From Apostichopus japonicus (taxonomy: Eukaryota > Echinodermata > Holothuroidea > Aspidochirotida > Stichopodidae), in NCBI RefSeq assembly GCF_037975245.1, contig NC_092567.1, positions 14,710,876 through 14,774,875 on the forward strand: 64,000 nt of DNA, given 5' to 3'. Below, in pieces: positions 1 to 11,924 of the stretch. The position numbers were made by a program, and so were the translations under genes. Positions within the stretch are counted from its first letter, which is position 1; the number at the start of each line of letters is the position of its first letter. The notes beneath the pieces are model-generated. The model saw only the letters and a program-made list of their open reading frames with translations. It ran no database searches and was not told the origin of the DNA.

Positions 1-1386
1 TTGTGTGACCTTGACACAAATACCTGGTGAGTTTGTAATTATAAAAACTTGTCGGATTCTGTTTCTCTCCGAGGGAAGGCTCTGGCGACAGAGGTATAAT
101 GAGGAAGTGGATATAAAATGGTCAGCTGATTTATTTAAAGGAATATTTTTGTGGCTGTTTTAAGTTTGGGTATATGTAAAAAAAACTCCATGATTTTTTC
201 ATCACCACATTCCAAGTTTGGGGATTTTTCATCCTATGATTCAGAAGAAGTGAATTTTTTAACCTCGCGCCAACTTAATCTTATAGATTTTGAACAGTGG
301 AGAACTATGAGCGCTGTGACGTCATAGCGGCAGTAGCAAGGAAAGTTAAAGATTTCTGAAAGTAAAATAACGATTTAGACGGAAATTTCCCAGTGAAGTT
401 GCAAGTTAGCAATCTTTCGCAGAGTTGAAACGTTCCAGAATTCCCGAAATAGTTCTTCTTCATACTATTTGTTGTTCAGATATTTGTGAGAGATTTTTTG
501 AATCACAGCCATATGCAAAGTCTGTATCCTTTCCTGCGCATTGTATCAAGGCCAAGTTTAAGAGTGAGATCGGATCGATTTTGACCAATTTTCTGGCAGG
601 ACTGGACAACATTTCATGCACTCTATCGCAGAAACTAACATTCATCACAGGGCAAGGCTTAATTAGGGCGATACAAAAGACAAAAAATATGATATGACCG
701 AAAGGACTGGATCCCATTTTCCACTAAAACATTCCTTTAACATCGACCCGACCGTTGAAGAGTTAGCTAATGTGTCTGAGTCCTTCTTCTCGGTGGTTAC
801 AACCAGACAGGACTACTTTGATTGTAGTAAATTATTTGAGATGCAAAACTTTCCCAAGAATACAAGGAACAAAGGAAAGTAAAAACATTTTTTTCCCTGC
901 TAATAATAATAACAACAGCAAGATTGATGGAGAATATATAATATATACTGTACCTACAAAGGCTTTCTACAGTAAAGAAGCACTTTTGTTAACCGATCTT
1001 CCTCCTCCCCCCCTCCACCCCACCCCCCCTCTAAGATTGATGGAAAGTAGCAAAAATGCTGTAAAAGCCATCGTCTTTGCAAAGTTCTCTCTAAGTTTGT
1101 CTTGGTATATTTTTCATACATGTACATCCCATATAAACAAAGCTGTTATTAATATATTGACTGCTCATGTTTCATGTCAATATTAATAAAGAGAATGCCA
1201 GATACTAATCAGATTTGTTCTTTGCACATAATCAATATTGATTCAAACGTTGCCTCGGGCTGAATATGTTTGGCATCAATTGGTAAACTTGTTAATTAGC
1301 GATCATCTGATGAGGAAACCTTACACAGCTCATATCTCAATTTTGATCAAAATAAAAAATTCGGCTTTTCGAGTAATATCTTACAG
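1..1386. other. AT-rich non-coding sequence, no gene recognised
   Basis: Reading frames here are short, overlap on both strands and show no recognisable domain. A perfect cAMP-response-element palindrome TGACGTCA lies at 317-324. A pyrimidine-rich C-run tract lies near 1000-1030. The last ~30 bases (TTTTCGAGTAATATCTTACAG) read as a plausible splice acceptor for the exon-like unit that follows. Confidence 0.6.
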
Positions 1387-1522
1387 GATGGAAGACGGCT
1401 ACAAAGTTTCGACCGAACACGACGGCCTGGCCGACGAGCTACAGTCACTGACTAATAACCGACGACCACCATCATCATCTACTAGCCATCCTAACCTCTA
1501 TCCTAACATGTTTCACTACAAG
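1387..1522 (+). CDS. Candidate internal exon, unit 1 of a tandem array, unknown protein
   Basis: Function unknown; I do not recognise the protein. Immediately after a TTACAG acceptor-like sequence, one frame is open for about 45 codons, beginning MEDGYKVSTEHDG and ending NLYPNMFHYK. It runs to CACTACAA followed by GTAAAA, a weak but possible splice donor. The peptide is hydrophilic, acidic in its first half and Pro/Ser-rich in the second (NNRRPPSSSTSHP), with no signal peptide or membrane segment. The open frame extends upstream only to a non-ATG start, so an internal exon fits better than a stand-alone gene. Support comes from three tandem relatives downstream, in which the frame, the donor and (in two of them) the acceptor are lost. 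That is what decayed duplicates of a working exon would look like. Alternative: a non-coding minisatellite unit that is open by chance. Confidence 0.3.
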
Positions 1523-2121
1523 TAAAATGAACCACATTTCTCTACAAATTAGATTTCTTTGATATTTAGGATGGCAGACGGCTACAAAGTTTCCACAGAA
1601 CAGGACGGCCAGGCCGACCAGCTGCAGTCAGTGACTAATAACCCACGACCACCATCATTGACTACTAGGCCATCCTAACCTCTATCCTAACATGTTTCAC
1701 TACAAGTTAAATGAACCTCATTTCTCTACAAATTAGATTTCTTTGATATTTTGGATGGCAGACGGCTACAAAGTTTCCACAGAACAGGACGGCCAGGCCG
1801 ACCAGCTGCAGTCAGTGACTAATAACCCACGACCACCATCATTGACTACTAGGCCATCCTAACCTCTATCCTAACATGTTTCACTACAAGTTAAATGAAC
1901 CTCATTTCTCTACAAATTAGATTTCTTTGATATTTTGGATGGCAGACGGCTACAAAGTTTCCACAGAACAGGACGGCCAGGCCGACCAGCTGCAGTCAGT
2001 GACTAATAACCCACGACCACCATCATCGACTACTAGGCCATCCTAACCTCTATCCTAACATGTTTCACTACATGTTAAATGAACCACATTTCTCTACAAA
2101 TTAGATTTCCTTGATATTTAG
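1387..2121 (+). repeat. Tandem array, 4 units of ~184 bp, exon-like
   Basis: Units begin GATGG(A/C)AGACGGC at 1387, 1570, 1754 and 1938. Units 2-4 are almost identical. Unit 1 differs from them at a dozen or so sites in its first ~120 bp but at only a few sites in its last ~60 bp. In units 2-4 an extra base in AGGCCATCC shifts the frame into a TAA, and the GTAAAA donor is GTTAAA. The acceptor AG is kept in unit 2 (ATTTAGGATGG) and lost in units 3 and 4 (ATTTTGGATGG). Confidence 0.95.
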
Positions 2122-4030
2122 ATCTCAACCTGCCAATAATATGTCTGACTTAATATCCACAATCACTGACTGACAGAAAAGAAGTAAAAAAATAATAATA
2201 ATAATAATTCATGAAATATATGAGGACAAATTCCTTCTTGGTTTTTCAATCTGCATAGAGACGAGCCACTCGGAATCTGTCCTAATCACGCTGATACTGC
2301 CCGAAGCCATTTTTGGATACACAAACAAAACAAAAAGCAGCAACTTAACCAAAGGAGACATTCACGTAATACCGATTCAATCAAGTTAATCCACTGAGTT
2401 TAGATGTTTCAATCACAGACATCTGTTTCCGAGTGAGAAATTTGGCAAAGTTTAAAATTAGGATGCCGGCACAATTTCCATTCGCACCAAGTCATATGGT
2501 GAACAATAATAAAGACCAAATTTGTTTTTATCCACAAAAAAAAAAAAAAAAAAATGTACCATTGAAAGGTTGTCTGTTTTACACTGCTTCGATAATTTCT
2601 TCCACAGAGATCGCTGTTTTTTTATCACATCGGATCATGATCTGGACAATTTTAACAATAAGATTCGCTGGAGAGAATTCTATCACAAGTGTAGAGTACG
2701 ACAGTGTGGAGAAGACAGGAAAGCCTTAAGGCCTGTCCATTAGGGACATACATTTTTACAAAACCCTAGCAGTGGGTTTTTTTTTTCCTCTTTCTTACAA
2801 AATTGTAACTAGAAATTTCTGAAGACTCCAAACATACCTTTGTAGTTAATTATCCTCATTAAACTCAAAATATATTTAGGTTTGACTTCTTTTGTTTTTC
2901 CCTCAACAAAAAAACAGGCTTGCTGAAGATGAACCATAACCTTCCATAACAATAATAAGGAGCAGAAGTAGTCAATGGCATTCAATTTTCATTTGTACAT
3001 GACCTCTACCACAGCTAGATACACAAAAAGAAAAGTGATGTTTTTACATGAAGTCAATTTTATTACAAGTTTCCTGAACACTTATGTTTGCCTTCTCGTT
3101 GTTCCTTCGAATTAGAAAGAAACCCACGGGCAATGATGTCATCATTTTATTTATACTCAACTTTCTTTTCTTTTTGCCCGTTGGTGGCAGATGCATATCT
3201 GACTTCCCACTAGGGTTAGGTCTGGAAGTTTAGCTATATGCACCCCCTAAGTCGATCAGATTTCGAGAAAAATTATAGAAGGAAATCAAGAGAAAACGGA
3301 AAAATCAATAGACATATGCATACATGCATATATATCGCCAAAGAAATCTGGACGGCCTTAACTTTGGTCTAAAAATGCCCTACATTTTTTCGTCGGCACT
3401 TTTTTGAGCAGCCCTTCATGACAGAGAGAACGCTCCCCATCCTCATGCCAAGCAAACCCCACTGCTCCTACAAGACTATATTCCCATCCAAGTAAGACTA
3501 TATTTCTCCTTCAAACATTTCTTGCCAGCAATGGTCTTGTTACAGGAAATCATCCGTCTGACGTCAAACTCAAATTTCTTCCGTTTTTTTCTCTCTTTTC
3601 TTCCGTTTTTTTCTCTCTTTTCTCCCTCCTTTTTAACTTTTTATTTTCTCGTTTTTTTCTGGCACTGTCAAGAAGAGCAAGATGAAAAAAGCTCTCACGG
3701 CCATTCAAGGTAGGAAACAACAAAAAACACAAAATAGATGAGAAAGAAAAAACCAACGGCAGAGAAAAAAGGGGGGAAAGATGAGAGCTACTAACGCTGT
3801 TGGTTTGAGATGGTGAGGAATGATTTGGCATAATTACCCTGTGGCAAATTCCCCGTGTTTGACGAAGAAAATCCAACCTTGAAAAGTTAATCTTGCTAGT
3901 TTTCATGAACAAAGCCATCCAACGTGAAGGGAGACAATTTTGAAAGATAAGGGGGAAGAAGCATAAGAGAGTTACAAACATCAATTCATATAAGGATCCA
4001 CTGCTTCTGCCGCATGTGAATGCATGCATA
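2122..4030. other. Non-coding AT-rich stretch with simple repeats
   Basis: Holds an AAT trinucleotide run near 2192-2208, an A-run at 2537-2554, a directly repeated ~22-bp pyrimidine motif (TTCCGTTTTTTTCTCTCTTT, twice, about 3579-3625) and a second TGACGTCA palindrome at 3559-3566. No coding sequence recognised. The 169-aa minus-strand frame over 3550-4059 is mostly low-complexity Lys/Arg/Glu from the pyrimidine tract. Confidence 0.6.
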
Positions 4031-4034
4031 CACA

Positions 4035-4295
4035 TTAGTATTCCTGACAGCGCACGCACGCACGCAAGACAGATCTTACTATATTGCTGGCCAGCCTTGC
4101 ATATTTATTACGCTGTCACTTTGTCCTTAAAATATCTTGAAACGTACTTTAATTTTACTCGCCACGACTCTCGTGCCACGTACGATTTTCTTTGCGATTA
4201 GCCGGGGAAGACATAAACGCACGCCGACGGGGGACGGCTCTCATGCTCAATTTCTTCAATCCGATGCGTATCGTCGTTTCGAGTCGGCTGGTAAA
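4035..4295. promoter_or_regulatory. CpG-rich pocket
   Basis: About 20 CpG dinucleotides in ~250 bp, including (ACGC)n near 4051-4068 and a dense run at 4160-4285, against a CpG-poor background. Could be an unmethylated regulatory element or an unrecognised first exon. Nothing in the ORFs here resembles a known protein. Confidence 0.3.
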
Positions 4296-4965
4296 ATCAC
4301 AAGTCATCATCAACTTATATTATCACACTCTTTAAGCCGCTTTGCATACGTAGATACATAACTGAATATTAAGATCTTGTTTTATAAAAAATATGTACGA
4401 AAAAAATAACTTGTTCTCATGGAAAATACATTGGCAAATGAACATTTGATACCCATGATCCTTGCCGCTACCAGAAATGAGAAATGGCTATCTAATTCTC
4501 TGAGGTTTATCAATTGAAGTGGCTGGACTACTTAGTCTAACACACAAACAACTTGGTCAGCTAATCAGATGCAACACAAATTTCAATAGGAAAACATTGT
4601 CAATTTTTCAAGGACAAGTTCTTTTAAATGTCACCCCAAGGATGCTCTGCATTTTGTTCATTATGAAGTTAAATGAAACATGTTCTGGTCGAGTTATTAG
4701 AATTTATAATAAAAGACATTCACATTTATGCCTGTACTGAGGAGCTGGCATGACCACAGCATCAAAATTAATATTAAATGAGCATTCCAAACATGATTTA
4801 GCAAATTTTAAAGTTCAATATCTCAAAAAAGCGGAATAGATATCGAAATTTTACTATCACTCAAATTTTTCTCTTTTTTGTTGACTACGAAATATCAAGA
4901 CGATAAATTCTGCTCTGAAGTCATCCTCTCATGGAATACTATAACTTACCAGGTAGAGACGGAAA

Positions 4966-5505
4966 ATGCCAAAGGTTCTTTATTTTGCAATTTTTGCTCT
5001 TTTGACCAAACTCTGAATTAAAAAGGCAGCGTTTCTGGAATTCCGGGAGCTAAATAATAACCACTGCATGGGCTCAATCAAGAATAAAGTTTTGACAAAT
5101 AATGCAAAACACTTTTTGCAATTTTTTCTCTTTTGGCCACACTCTGAATTAAAGTTGCAGCATATCAGGAGTTCCTGGAGCTAAATAATAACCACTGCTT
5201 GGGCTCAATCATATAAAAGTTTAAAAAATAATGCCAAATACTTTATATTTTGCAATTTTTGCTCTCTTGTCCACACTCTGAATTAAAGTTGCAGCGTTTC
5301 TGGAATTCCTGGAGCTAAATAATAACCATTGCTTGGGCTCAATCAAAGAAAGAAATTGAAAAAAAAAAAGTGCCAGGGACTTCTTATTTTGCAAATTTTT
5401 GCTCTTCTGGTCTCACTCTTGAATTGAAAGTTGCAGCAGTTTCTGAAATTCCTGGAGCTAAATAATAACCACTGCTTGGCCTCGATAAAAAACGAGAAAG
5501 TTTTC
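4966..5505. repeat. Tandem array, 4 units of ~130-140 bp
   Basis: Four diverged copies start near 4966, 5101, 5231 and 5371. Each contains TTTTGCAATTTTTGCTCTT, then CACTCTGAATTAAA, then GGAGCTAAATAATAACCACT and GGGCTCAATCA. Units differ by substitutions and small indels, so this is an older minisatellite. No coding potential. Confidence 0.9.
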
Positions 5506-5829
5506 AAATATTTATAACTATTGTACATAAAAATGCCTCTCTCAAATGAAAACTACTATCAGCAACTTTTTCACACCTTACAAAAGAGGACTGATAGCTT
5601 GTGAGTCATAAATTACGTTACTACAGAAACTGATGGCAGAGGAGAAATTGTAAACAGAAAGAAAATATATAATAAACGCATGATATATGTATATTTCCTG
5701 TTTATGATGCCAGCAAACTGATGGTAACAAAGAAAGGAAAGTTTGCCACATTGATAAAGCCTTTCTTATCATCCAGCCATTTATCTTACTGCGATCCTAT
5801 ACACAACTGATACATAACAGTCAGTGTGT

Positions 5830-5843
5830 GGGGGGGGGGGGGG
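5830..5843 (+). repeat. Homopolymer G run
   Basis: Fourteen consecutive G followed by AGGGGGA. Similar G or C runs of 9-16 recur through the window (for example 8622-8636 as C, ~32780-32796, ~33990, ~42417 and ~61382). Confidence 0.9.
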
Positions 5844-5913
5844 AGGGGGAATGTCATGCCAGCTTACGGAACCTTAAGCTCCACTTTACATTTAATCAAG
5901 CGGGACGATACGC

Positions 5914-6295
5914 GTGTCGATAAAAGAGGTCGTAAAGGACGCCCGTTTGGCCCTTTCCGATCGTATAAAAGTCACCTTGCGGGAAGAAATATTGCAGAAT
6001 AAAGTCATGAATGTAGCGCGACATCTTATAATCGCAAATCACGAGCGTCAACCTAGATTACAAGTTTTGACTCTTCCTGGGTGGCATATGGTCGGGGCTA
6101 CCGGTTATGGATCGGAGATATTTACTCAGACGGAACCACACAATGTTTGATATGGTTTCCAACTTGACCAGTGAAATGATTCATTTCACCAAAAACAATT
6201 TAAAGCACCTCTCGGTGAACTATGATTCCGAGAGTGGGAGAACGAGCCTAGCAGTAATATACGCAGCCGTTTTCACAGACGAAAAATATATCTAG
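5914..6295 (+). pseudogene. CpG-rich broken reading frame, unknown
   Basis: Two overlapping frames cover this interval. The first runs 5914-6150 from a GTG, not an ATG, and includes the string LTLPGWHMVGATGYGSEIF. The second, in a different frame, runs to a TAG at 6295 and includes TSEMIHFTKNNLKHLSVNYD. Composition is unlike the surroundings: about 25 CpG in 400 bp and balanced codons. The two frames could be halves of one former coding sequence separated by a frameshift near 6110-6150, but I recognise no family. TATAAAAG at about 5965 lies inside the first frame and could equally mark a promoter. Alternatives: a CpG-rich regulatory element with chance ORFs, or a decayed insertion of foreign origin. 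Confidence 0.2.
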
Positions 6296-6299
6296 ATCT

Positions 6300-7160
6300 T
6301 CCATTGGCGATTCATGAGCAAATGATAACTAAACGTTATCCGTAAATTTTTACACTTTTATATAACGGTTGCTGGTCTGATTATATCTTTGTATCAGACA
6401 CTCACATGATGTTTGCTCCTCACGACATGAAATGAACTTTTGCTGCCGTAATCCTGGTTGGATTGAGAAACATGCCCTGCGTGCCGAGATCAAACATCAG
6501 TCCCTACAACTTTATGGTATCCTTTGGTTAGTTTTCCTCTCTCTCTCCACCTCTGTCTCTCGCATCTCTCATCTCTCTATACAATTTGTTACTTAATTTT
6601 CCACAGCAGCTTGAGGGACAAAACTTCAGATGGAAAGCTACATCAGGAGAATCATGTTTGCACAACGACGATGACATCGACGTATTCTGCTGAGTTAATA
6701 CTGTAGGTCACTGGAGCCACTTTGCCCAGGTTACCAAAGTTTCAAGAGTGTGTGATCATATTGCACAGTCAAGAAAATTATGGTTTGTTTTATAATCATC
6801 ATGCAGGAGGAGGTCACTTGATCAAAAGCATGACGTTACTTTATTCCTAAGAGCAGTTCAAACTCAATCAGGAAATTTAGTGATTTTGACCGAACCTTAG
6901 AAGTGACATCTTACCTCAGTTACTCATGTCCAAACTGGCCATGCGGTGACATTTCAAAATCACTATTCAAAACCAGGATAATCCTGTATAGGAAGCCTGT
7001 CAGATAACCAATGACGGGAAAGCCAGAAGGTTTTGTGATATTCTTTGCCTTGTAATTTGTATGCAGTCACCTGGTTGCTAGGGTAACTAAGAGTAAGTTT
7101 AAGATAAGATAAGTCAAGATAAGATAAGAGTCTATTATGTTCCTAGAGCCTGTAGCACCG
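6300..7160. other. Non-coding, nothing recognised
   Basis: AT-rich sequence with a short CT-rich stretch at 6535-6580 and AAGATAAG-type short repeats near 7100-7130. No supported gene. Confidence 0.6.
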
Positions 7161-7163
7161 CAC

Positions 7164-7575
7164 ACAGACCTTACATGCATGTCCCACAGAAATACTCATA
7201 TGACAGTGACTATTATTAAAGCATATTGTACAACCTGCAAGATCTGCTAATGTAAAAGCATACATTGATAGGTGCAAAGAAGATATGCACACATTTCACA
7301 CACACATTTTACACACACACATGAAGACTCAACAGTTGACCAATTCACACCAGACCTTACATGCATGTCCCAAAGAAATACTCTAGGGTACATCCCACAT
7401 ATAAGAGTGACTGGTATTAAAGCATATTGTACAACCTGCAAGATCTGCTAATGTAAAAGCATACATTGATATAGGTACAAAGACGATATACACACATTTC
7501 GCACACACATTTTACACACACACACATGAAGACTCTTGAAGAGCAAACAACAGCTGACCAATTCACACCAGACCG
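7164..7575. repeat. Partial tandem duplication, period ~190-200 bp
   Basis: CAGACCTTACATGCATGTCCC occurs near 7165 and 7351. CCTGCAAGATCTGCTAATGT occurs at 7234 and 7434. ACACATTT(T/C)(A/G)CACACACATTTT blocks follow each. Just over two copies, containing short CA microsatellites. The Cys-rich minus-strand frames here (CVCVKCVCEMC-like) are translations of the CA repeat. Confidence 0.9.
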
Positions 7576-9850
7576 AGAAACATTTTAATAATTGAAAAGT
7601 ATGAAATAACTTTCTATCAGATTTCATACATGTATACCTTGGTCTATATAATCTTACTGAATCATCAAAGTTTTTAGTATTTTTATTGCAAGGAGTTCTT
7701 AGGCCCCTTCTCCCTTTCCTTCCCCCAACCCCCCTTCCACCTCCCACCTCCCTCCACCCTCTTTCCCAAAGAAAATTAAGAACCCACTGTGCAAAAGTTA
7801 TGAGCAGGCACGTGTGAGCAAATCATATATTTTCTTTGCGACCATTATTTCACGAGCAATCGGTCTTGCTGTCACATTTGTTTCTCCTATAACCAATAAA
7901 GTTCCCCTTTATACTAAGCTTCTAACAAACCCATAGACCTAATAATCTAGATAACGGTAAACACTGATAACTTGATTTACCGTCCATTTTCCCCCCTCGA
8001 CTCACATTTTCAACACATTGATGGGGTGTCCCTTCTCTCATCTCACTTCTGTTTTTTTTATTATCAATACGAATTTCAATAATCCAAAAAAAAAAGTCAA
8101 TGGAAACCCAATGTTTGTAATAAAACCTACCCTGCCCACTTAAAACTGTGAGTAAAACATTTTATAGCTCCAAAGTTTTGGGAATGTGCAACTTTTATTA
8201 CCACAAACATTGACTGTTGGCTAGGTAGCGCAAACATAATGAATTATATATGCAAATAATACCTTTTACAGTATTAAAAAAAAATAATAATAATACAGTG
8301 AGGGAAGTGTCATTATTAGTAACGGATGATATTCTGACGTTCTGCTACCAATTTTTGAATATTATATCTTAATTGGAATTTAACGAAGAAAGTGATTTAC
8401 ATGGTAATAACATGACTCCAACATGAGACAGTCAGGCTAGCGAGTTTTGAACACATCAAAGTGTTTCTTTATTTTTCCGTTTTTTGAGAAAATGTGTAAA
8501 ACCATTTGAATTTGAACTTATGTGCATATAATTCTGATTCCAAAAACCAATTTTGGTATGATTATATATGGCACATGGAAGTTGAGTCAGATAGGAGGTA
8601 CTCTGCTCCCTTCCCCCTCCACCCCCCCCCCCCCCCGGAACAGTTCTCACCTCTCCCTCACCAGGTAAGTAAATCTGGCCGAGGAATGTCCCGATCTCAA
8701 TCGCATCCAGTGTCTTTAAAACTCACCTTGATGTTGTCGCCAAAAAAAAAAAAAAATCTACTTCCGCTTCAGGATATTAAGATGGAAAATACTTTGAAAC
8801 CATCCTCTTATCAAAGCAGTAGTAATGCAGCTTGTTGCATTAAGCAACATATGAACCCTATGCATGCACACAAAGTCACACAAACTTTTCAAATCTGATC
8901 TTCACAGTCTCATTTTTTCTCAGATTGTTAAATACAGCATTTTGAGCAAAAGTTTTGGAACCTAGCTTGGGTGGGTATATAGTATTCAATATTCCAGAGC
9001 AATGCAACTTTGTTAGCTTGACAAATTAATTTCATATTTTTTGGGGGTTATCTGAGGCAAAGTGAAAAGGGTATCTGGACAGAGATATGCAAATAAATCA
9101 CAAAATAGTATTTTCATATTAATAGACATTCCTCTGGTGAACAAACTGCAAGGATGCTTCTTCTTTTTTTATTAGTTTGATCTACTAAAATCTTTTTCCT
9201 GCTCGAGTAAAACTTGGAAACTTTTGCAAATGTGTAAGAAGTAAGAAACAAATGTGGGACGCTTGTTCTTAGATGTGAAGAACAATGTTTTCATGTCGTA
9301 TTCCTGTTATTTGACTCATTAGAAACGTATGAGTGACTCTAATCCATCAAAAGGCTACTAGCAATGGTCAAATCAGGCAAAACCTTCAGGCATTTTGCCA
9401 ATGGAAAAAAATAAAATTGTATGCACTCCCAAGAAATCCGTGGGACACAAAATTTGTTGAACTAGAGTTCTGAATTAATAATTCATGAATGAGGAATACC
9501 CTAATAGTTAACAGTGCCCAAAGTTAGAGGGGGATATATCCTGTTATGTGTATATTAACATGGCTTGGTTTTAAGTCACACAAAGTTAACAATTGGCATT
9601 CACTAACACAGCTGGTAAACAAATAGAAAGCTAAACCCAATTTTCCAATTCACATCCTGAAATGTACACATCGGAAAAGTTGTAACTTCACGACAAGCCT
9701 CATCACTCAGCCATCAAGCTGTAATATTTTGCAAGGTCATAATAAATGTCTTACTTTTCTGTGATATTGAATATAGTTATTTACATTTTCCCCGATCTAA
9801 ATTCTTCCACTTTCTGTTCCGTTGCACAATCGTGTATTTTTTTTTTTCTT
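7576..9850. other. Non-coding with homopolymer runs
   Basis: C-rich tract at 7690-7765, AAT run at 8283-8296, C15 at 8622-8636, A-run near 8742-8755. No recognisable coding sequence in six frames. Confidence 0.6.
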
Positions 9851-9851
9851 C

Positions 9852-10160
9852 TCGGTTTCGGTCGCACGACCTACGACGATGACAACATACATGTTCGTCT
9901 TGTTTTCAAGGCCGTGAGTGACGGCTGGCATATCGCTTCACCTGATCTATGCATTGCTCTTCCATCTTATCTCGGAAGATAGACGTCTGGAGAGGCGGTC
10001 GACTTTGATGTCTGCTAATGACACGGATAATTCTCTCTGTGCCAGCCAGCCAGCTAGAGTAACGTGTCTCACACACTCTCAAAGTCTACAAAACAGTCCC
10101 GGCCTAATGAGAAGTACGACGACAACCACGACATCCAGTCATTCCGTACCGTGGTGATCA
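9852..10160. promoter_or_regulatory. CpG-rich pocket
   Basis: About 21 CpG in 310 bp, dense at 9852-9900 and 10110-10150. The overlapping plus-strand frame (ending ALPSYLGR at 9982) has no recognised homology. Possible cis-regulatory element or untranslated exon. Confidence 0.25.
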
Positions 10161-10700
10161 TAGAGACATGGTCTTAAATTTAAGGATGTGAACATCTTTT
10201 CATTCAAAAAACAAAAGCAAAGAGCTTGGGTAATTAATGAAAGAAACAACTGGGGACGAAAAAATGTGATATCCCGAGGCAGAACTGAAGGAGCATTGTC
10301 TATATGATACTCTGACTTTATATTTGGACAAGCTTTTCATTTATTTATTTATTGCTTTCATCCTAAATAGGTTCCCCCCCCCCCTCAATCACGTTCGGTT
10401 TCCTACTTTTACATAGTCGTATGCTTGTCTCTCTGACGAAAGCAAACATATCTTAATGATAGGAAAATGCATTATATAAAGCAAAGACTCATGCAAGCTT
10501 GGTAGAACAACTCTCTCAAAATCACAAAAATTGAAAGTTAGGTACTAAGAGTGTTCTTACGAAGTATCTTCTTTCTTTCTCTCTCTCACTTGTTACGTAC
10601 TTCCAACCAACATTTAAGACTTGATATATAACTGTCAATCAGTTTCAAATAAACACGACCAAAATTGATCAATTTTGTAATATAATGTACTAAGTGCTGA

Positions 10701-11626
10701 TAGTCGTAATCGATTAATCGTCAGAAGTCGCGATTACACTTTGGAAGTTCGTTTAATCACGCTCAAAACCTAAGTTGCGATTACTCGACTACAAGCTAGC
10801 ACTACACATAATCTGCTTTTGAATAATAGCCTAACCTGTTAAAACCACACTAAAGCAGTTTGTCAGCAAATATCGCAAGAGTATACAGGTACTCACAATG
10901 CTACAGTAGCACTGTGCTGTGTTAAAAATTGGCAAGAACCTGCTCCGGTTAGATTCATGCATTTGATTGTCAGTAAATACGCTTGTTCTGCAGTGCAACA
11001 TTCAGTCCTAGCAATGTTTAATCATTGTGCATCATCACAAATTCGTAAGTTATAAATCTTTGGCGATTGCCACCAAAGTATTAGTCATTTCTTCAAACAT
11101 GTTTACAATAATTTCATTACTGGCCTGGTTCACATTTATTGGATATATGATCGAGTGTGTCGATTGCAGTAGTTTCATTTCAATATGCAAAATATGTGCT
11201 TGCTATCGCACTAGGCTAGAGCCTAGCCTAGAACATTGAACGTCCTTCTACAGAAAATTCTTGCATTCTAATAATCACACCGCCACAAGGTGTTACATCT
11301 ATTCATTGTTTGCACGTTTTGCTTTTTTTAGTGCTAGTAGTTGTAGTAGCTTCGTAGATTCATTCAAAAGTTTTTGATTTACTATGAAGGATTTTAAGAA
11401 ACGTTTTAAGATTGAAAGTTGTTCACAGTTTTTGTTTGGTAGATGTTTTAACATGATTTAGACACCACACGTTAAAGACATGAAAGAACAAATAAAGACA
11501 GTGCACCATGGAGAAAGATTTGTTTTGACTGTATTTCTGAAATGTAGAAATGACAGTGATGACGTCATAACTGTAATTGAGTAATCGCAGAAATCGCGAG
11601 AAGAGCTATGCGATTAATCGACTACA
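10701..11626. mobile_element. Possible hAT-like non-autonomous element
   Basis: The left end reads TAGTCGTAATCGATTAATCG (10701-10720). The right end, reverse-complemented, reads GTAGTCGATTAATCGC (11611-11626). Internal copies of the same motif lie at about 10773-10792 (GCGATTACTCGACTA) and 11574-11588 (GTAATTGAGTAATCGC). Clusters of TAGTCGATTAATCGC-type subterminal repeats are familiar from hAT-derived short elements. I could not find a matching 8-bp target-site duplication and there is no transposase. The two ends could instead be independent short foldbacks. Confidence 0.3.
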
Positions 11627-11924
11627 AAGGACAGAGTCCACTACCAGCAAGTGAATCTCTTTCAGTATCTTGTGTGTTTGGCAATTCAATTTCACATCTT
11701 CTTTATCTTAAAAAGTGCCATAGAAAAATATCTCCAAAATTTCCCATGAAAAATTGACTTTACAGTATTACTCACCAAATTCATCACAAGACAAAGACAA
11801 TAGCCCAAACTAAAATAAATAAATACATCAAGCATAAACACCTAAAATCTAAGGACTCAAGAATTGTCATGGAGTAAGATATAGCTGTCCATCAGATATA
11901 AGTCAGCCTGTTGCTACAGGCTCC

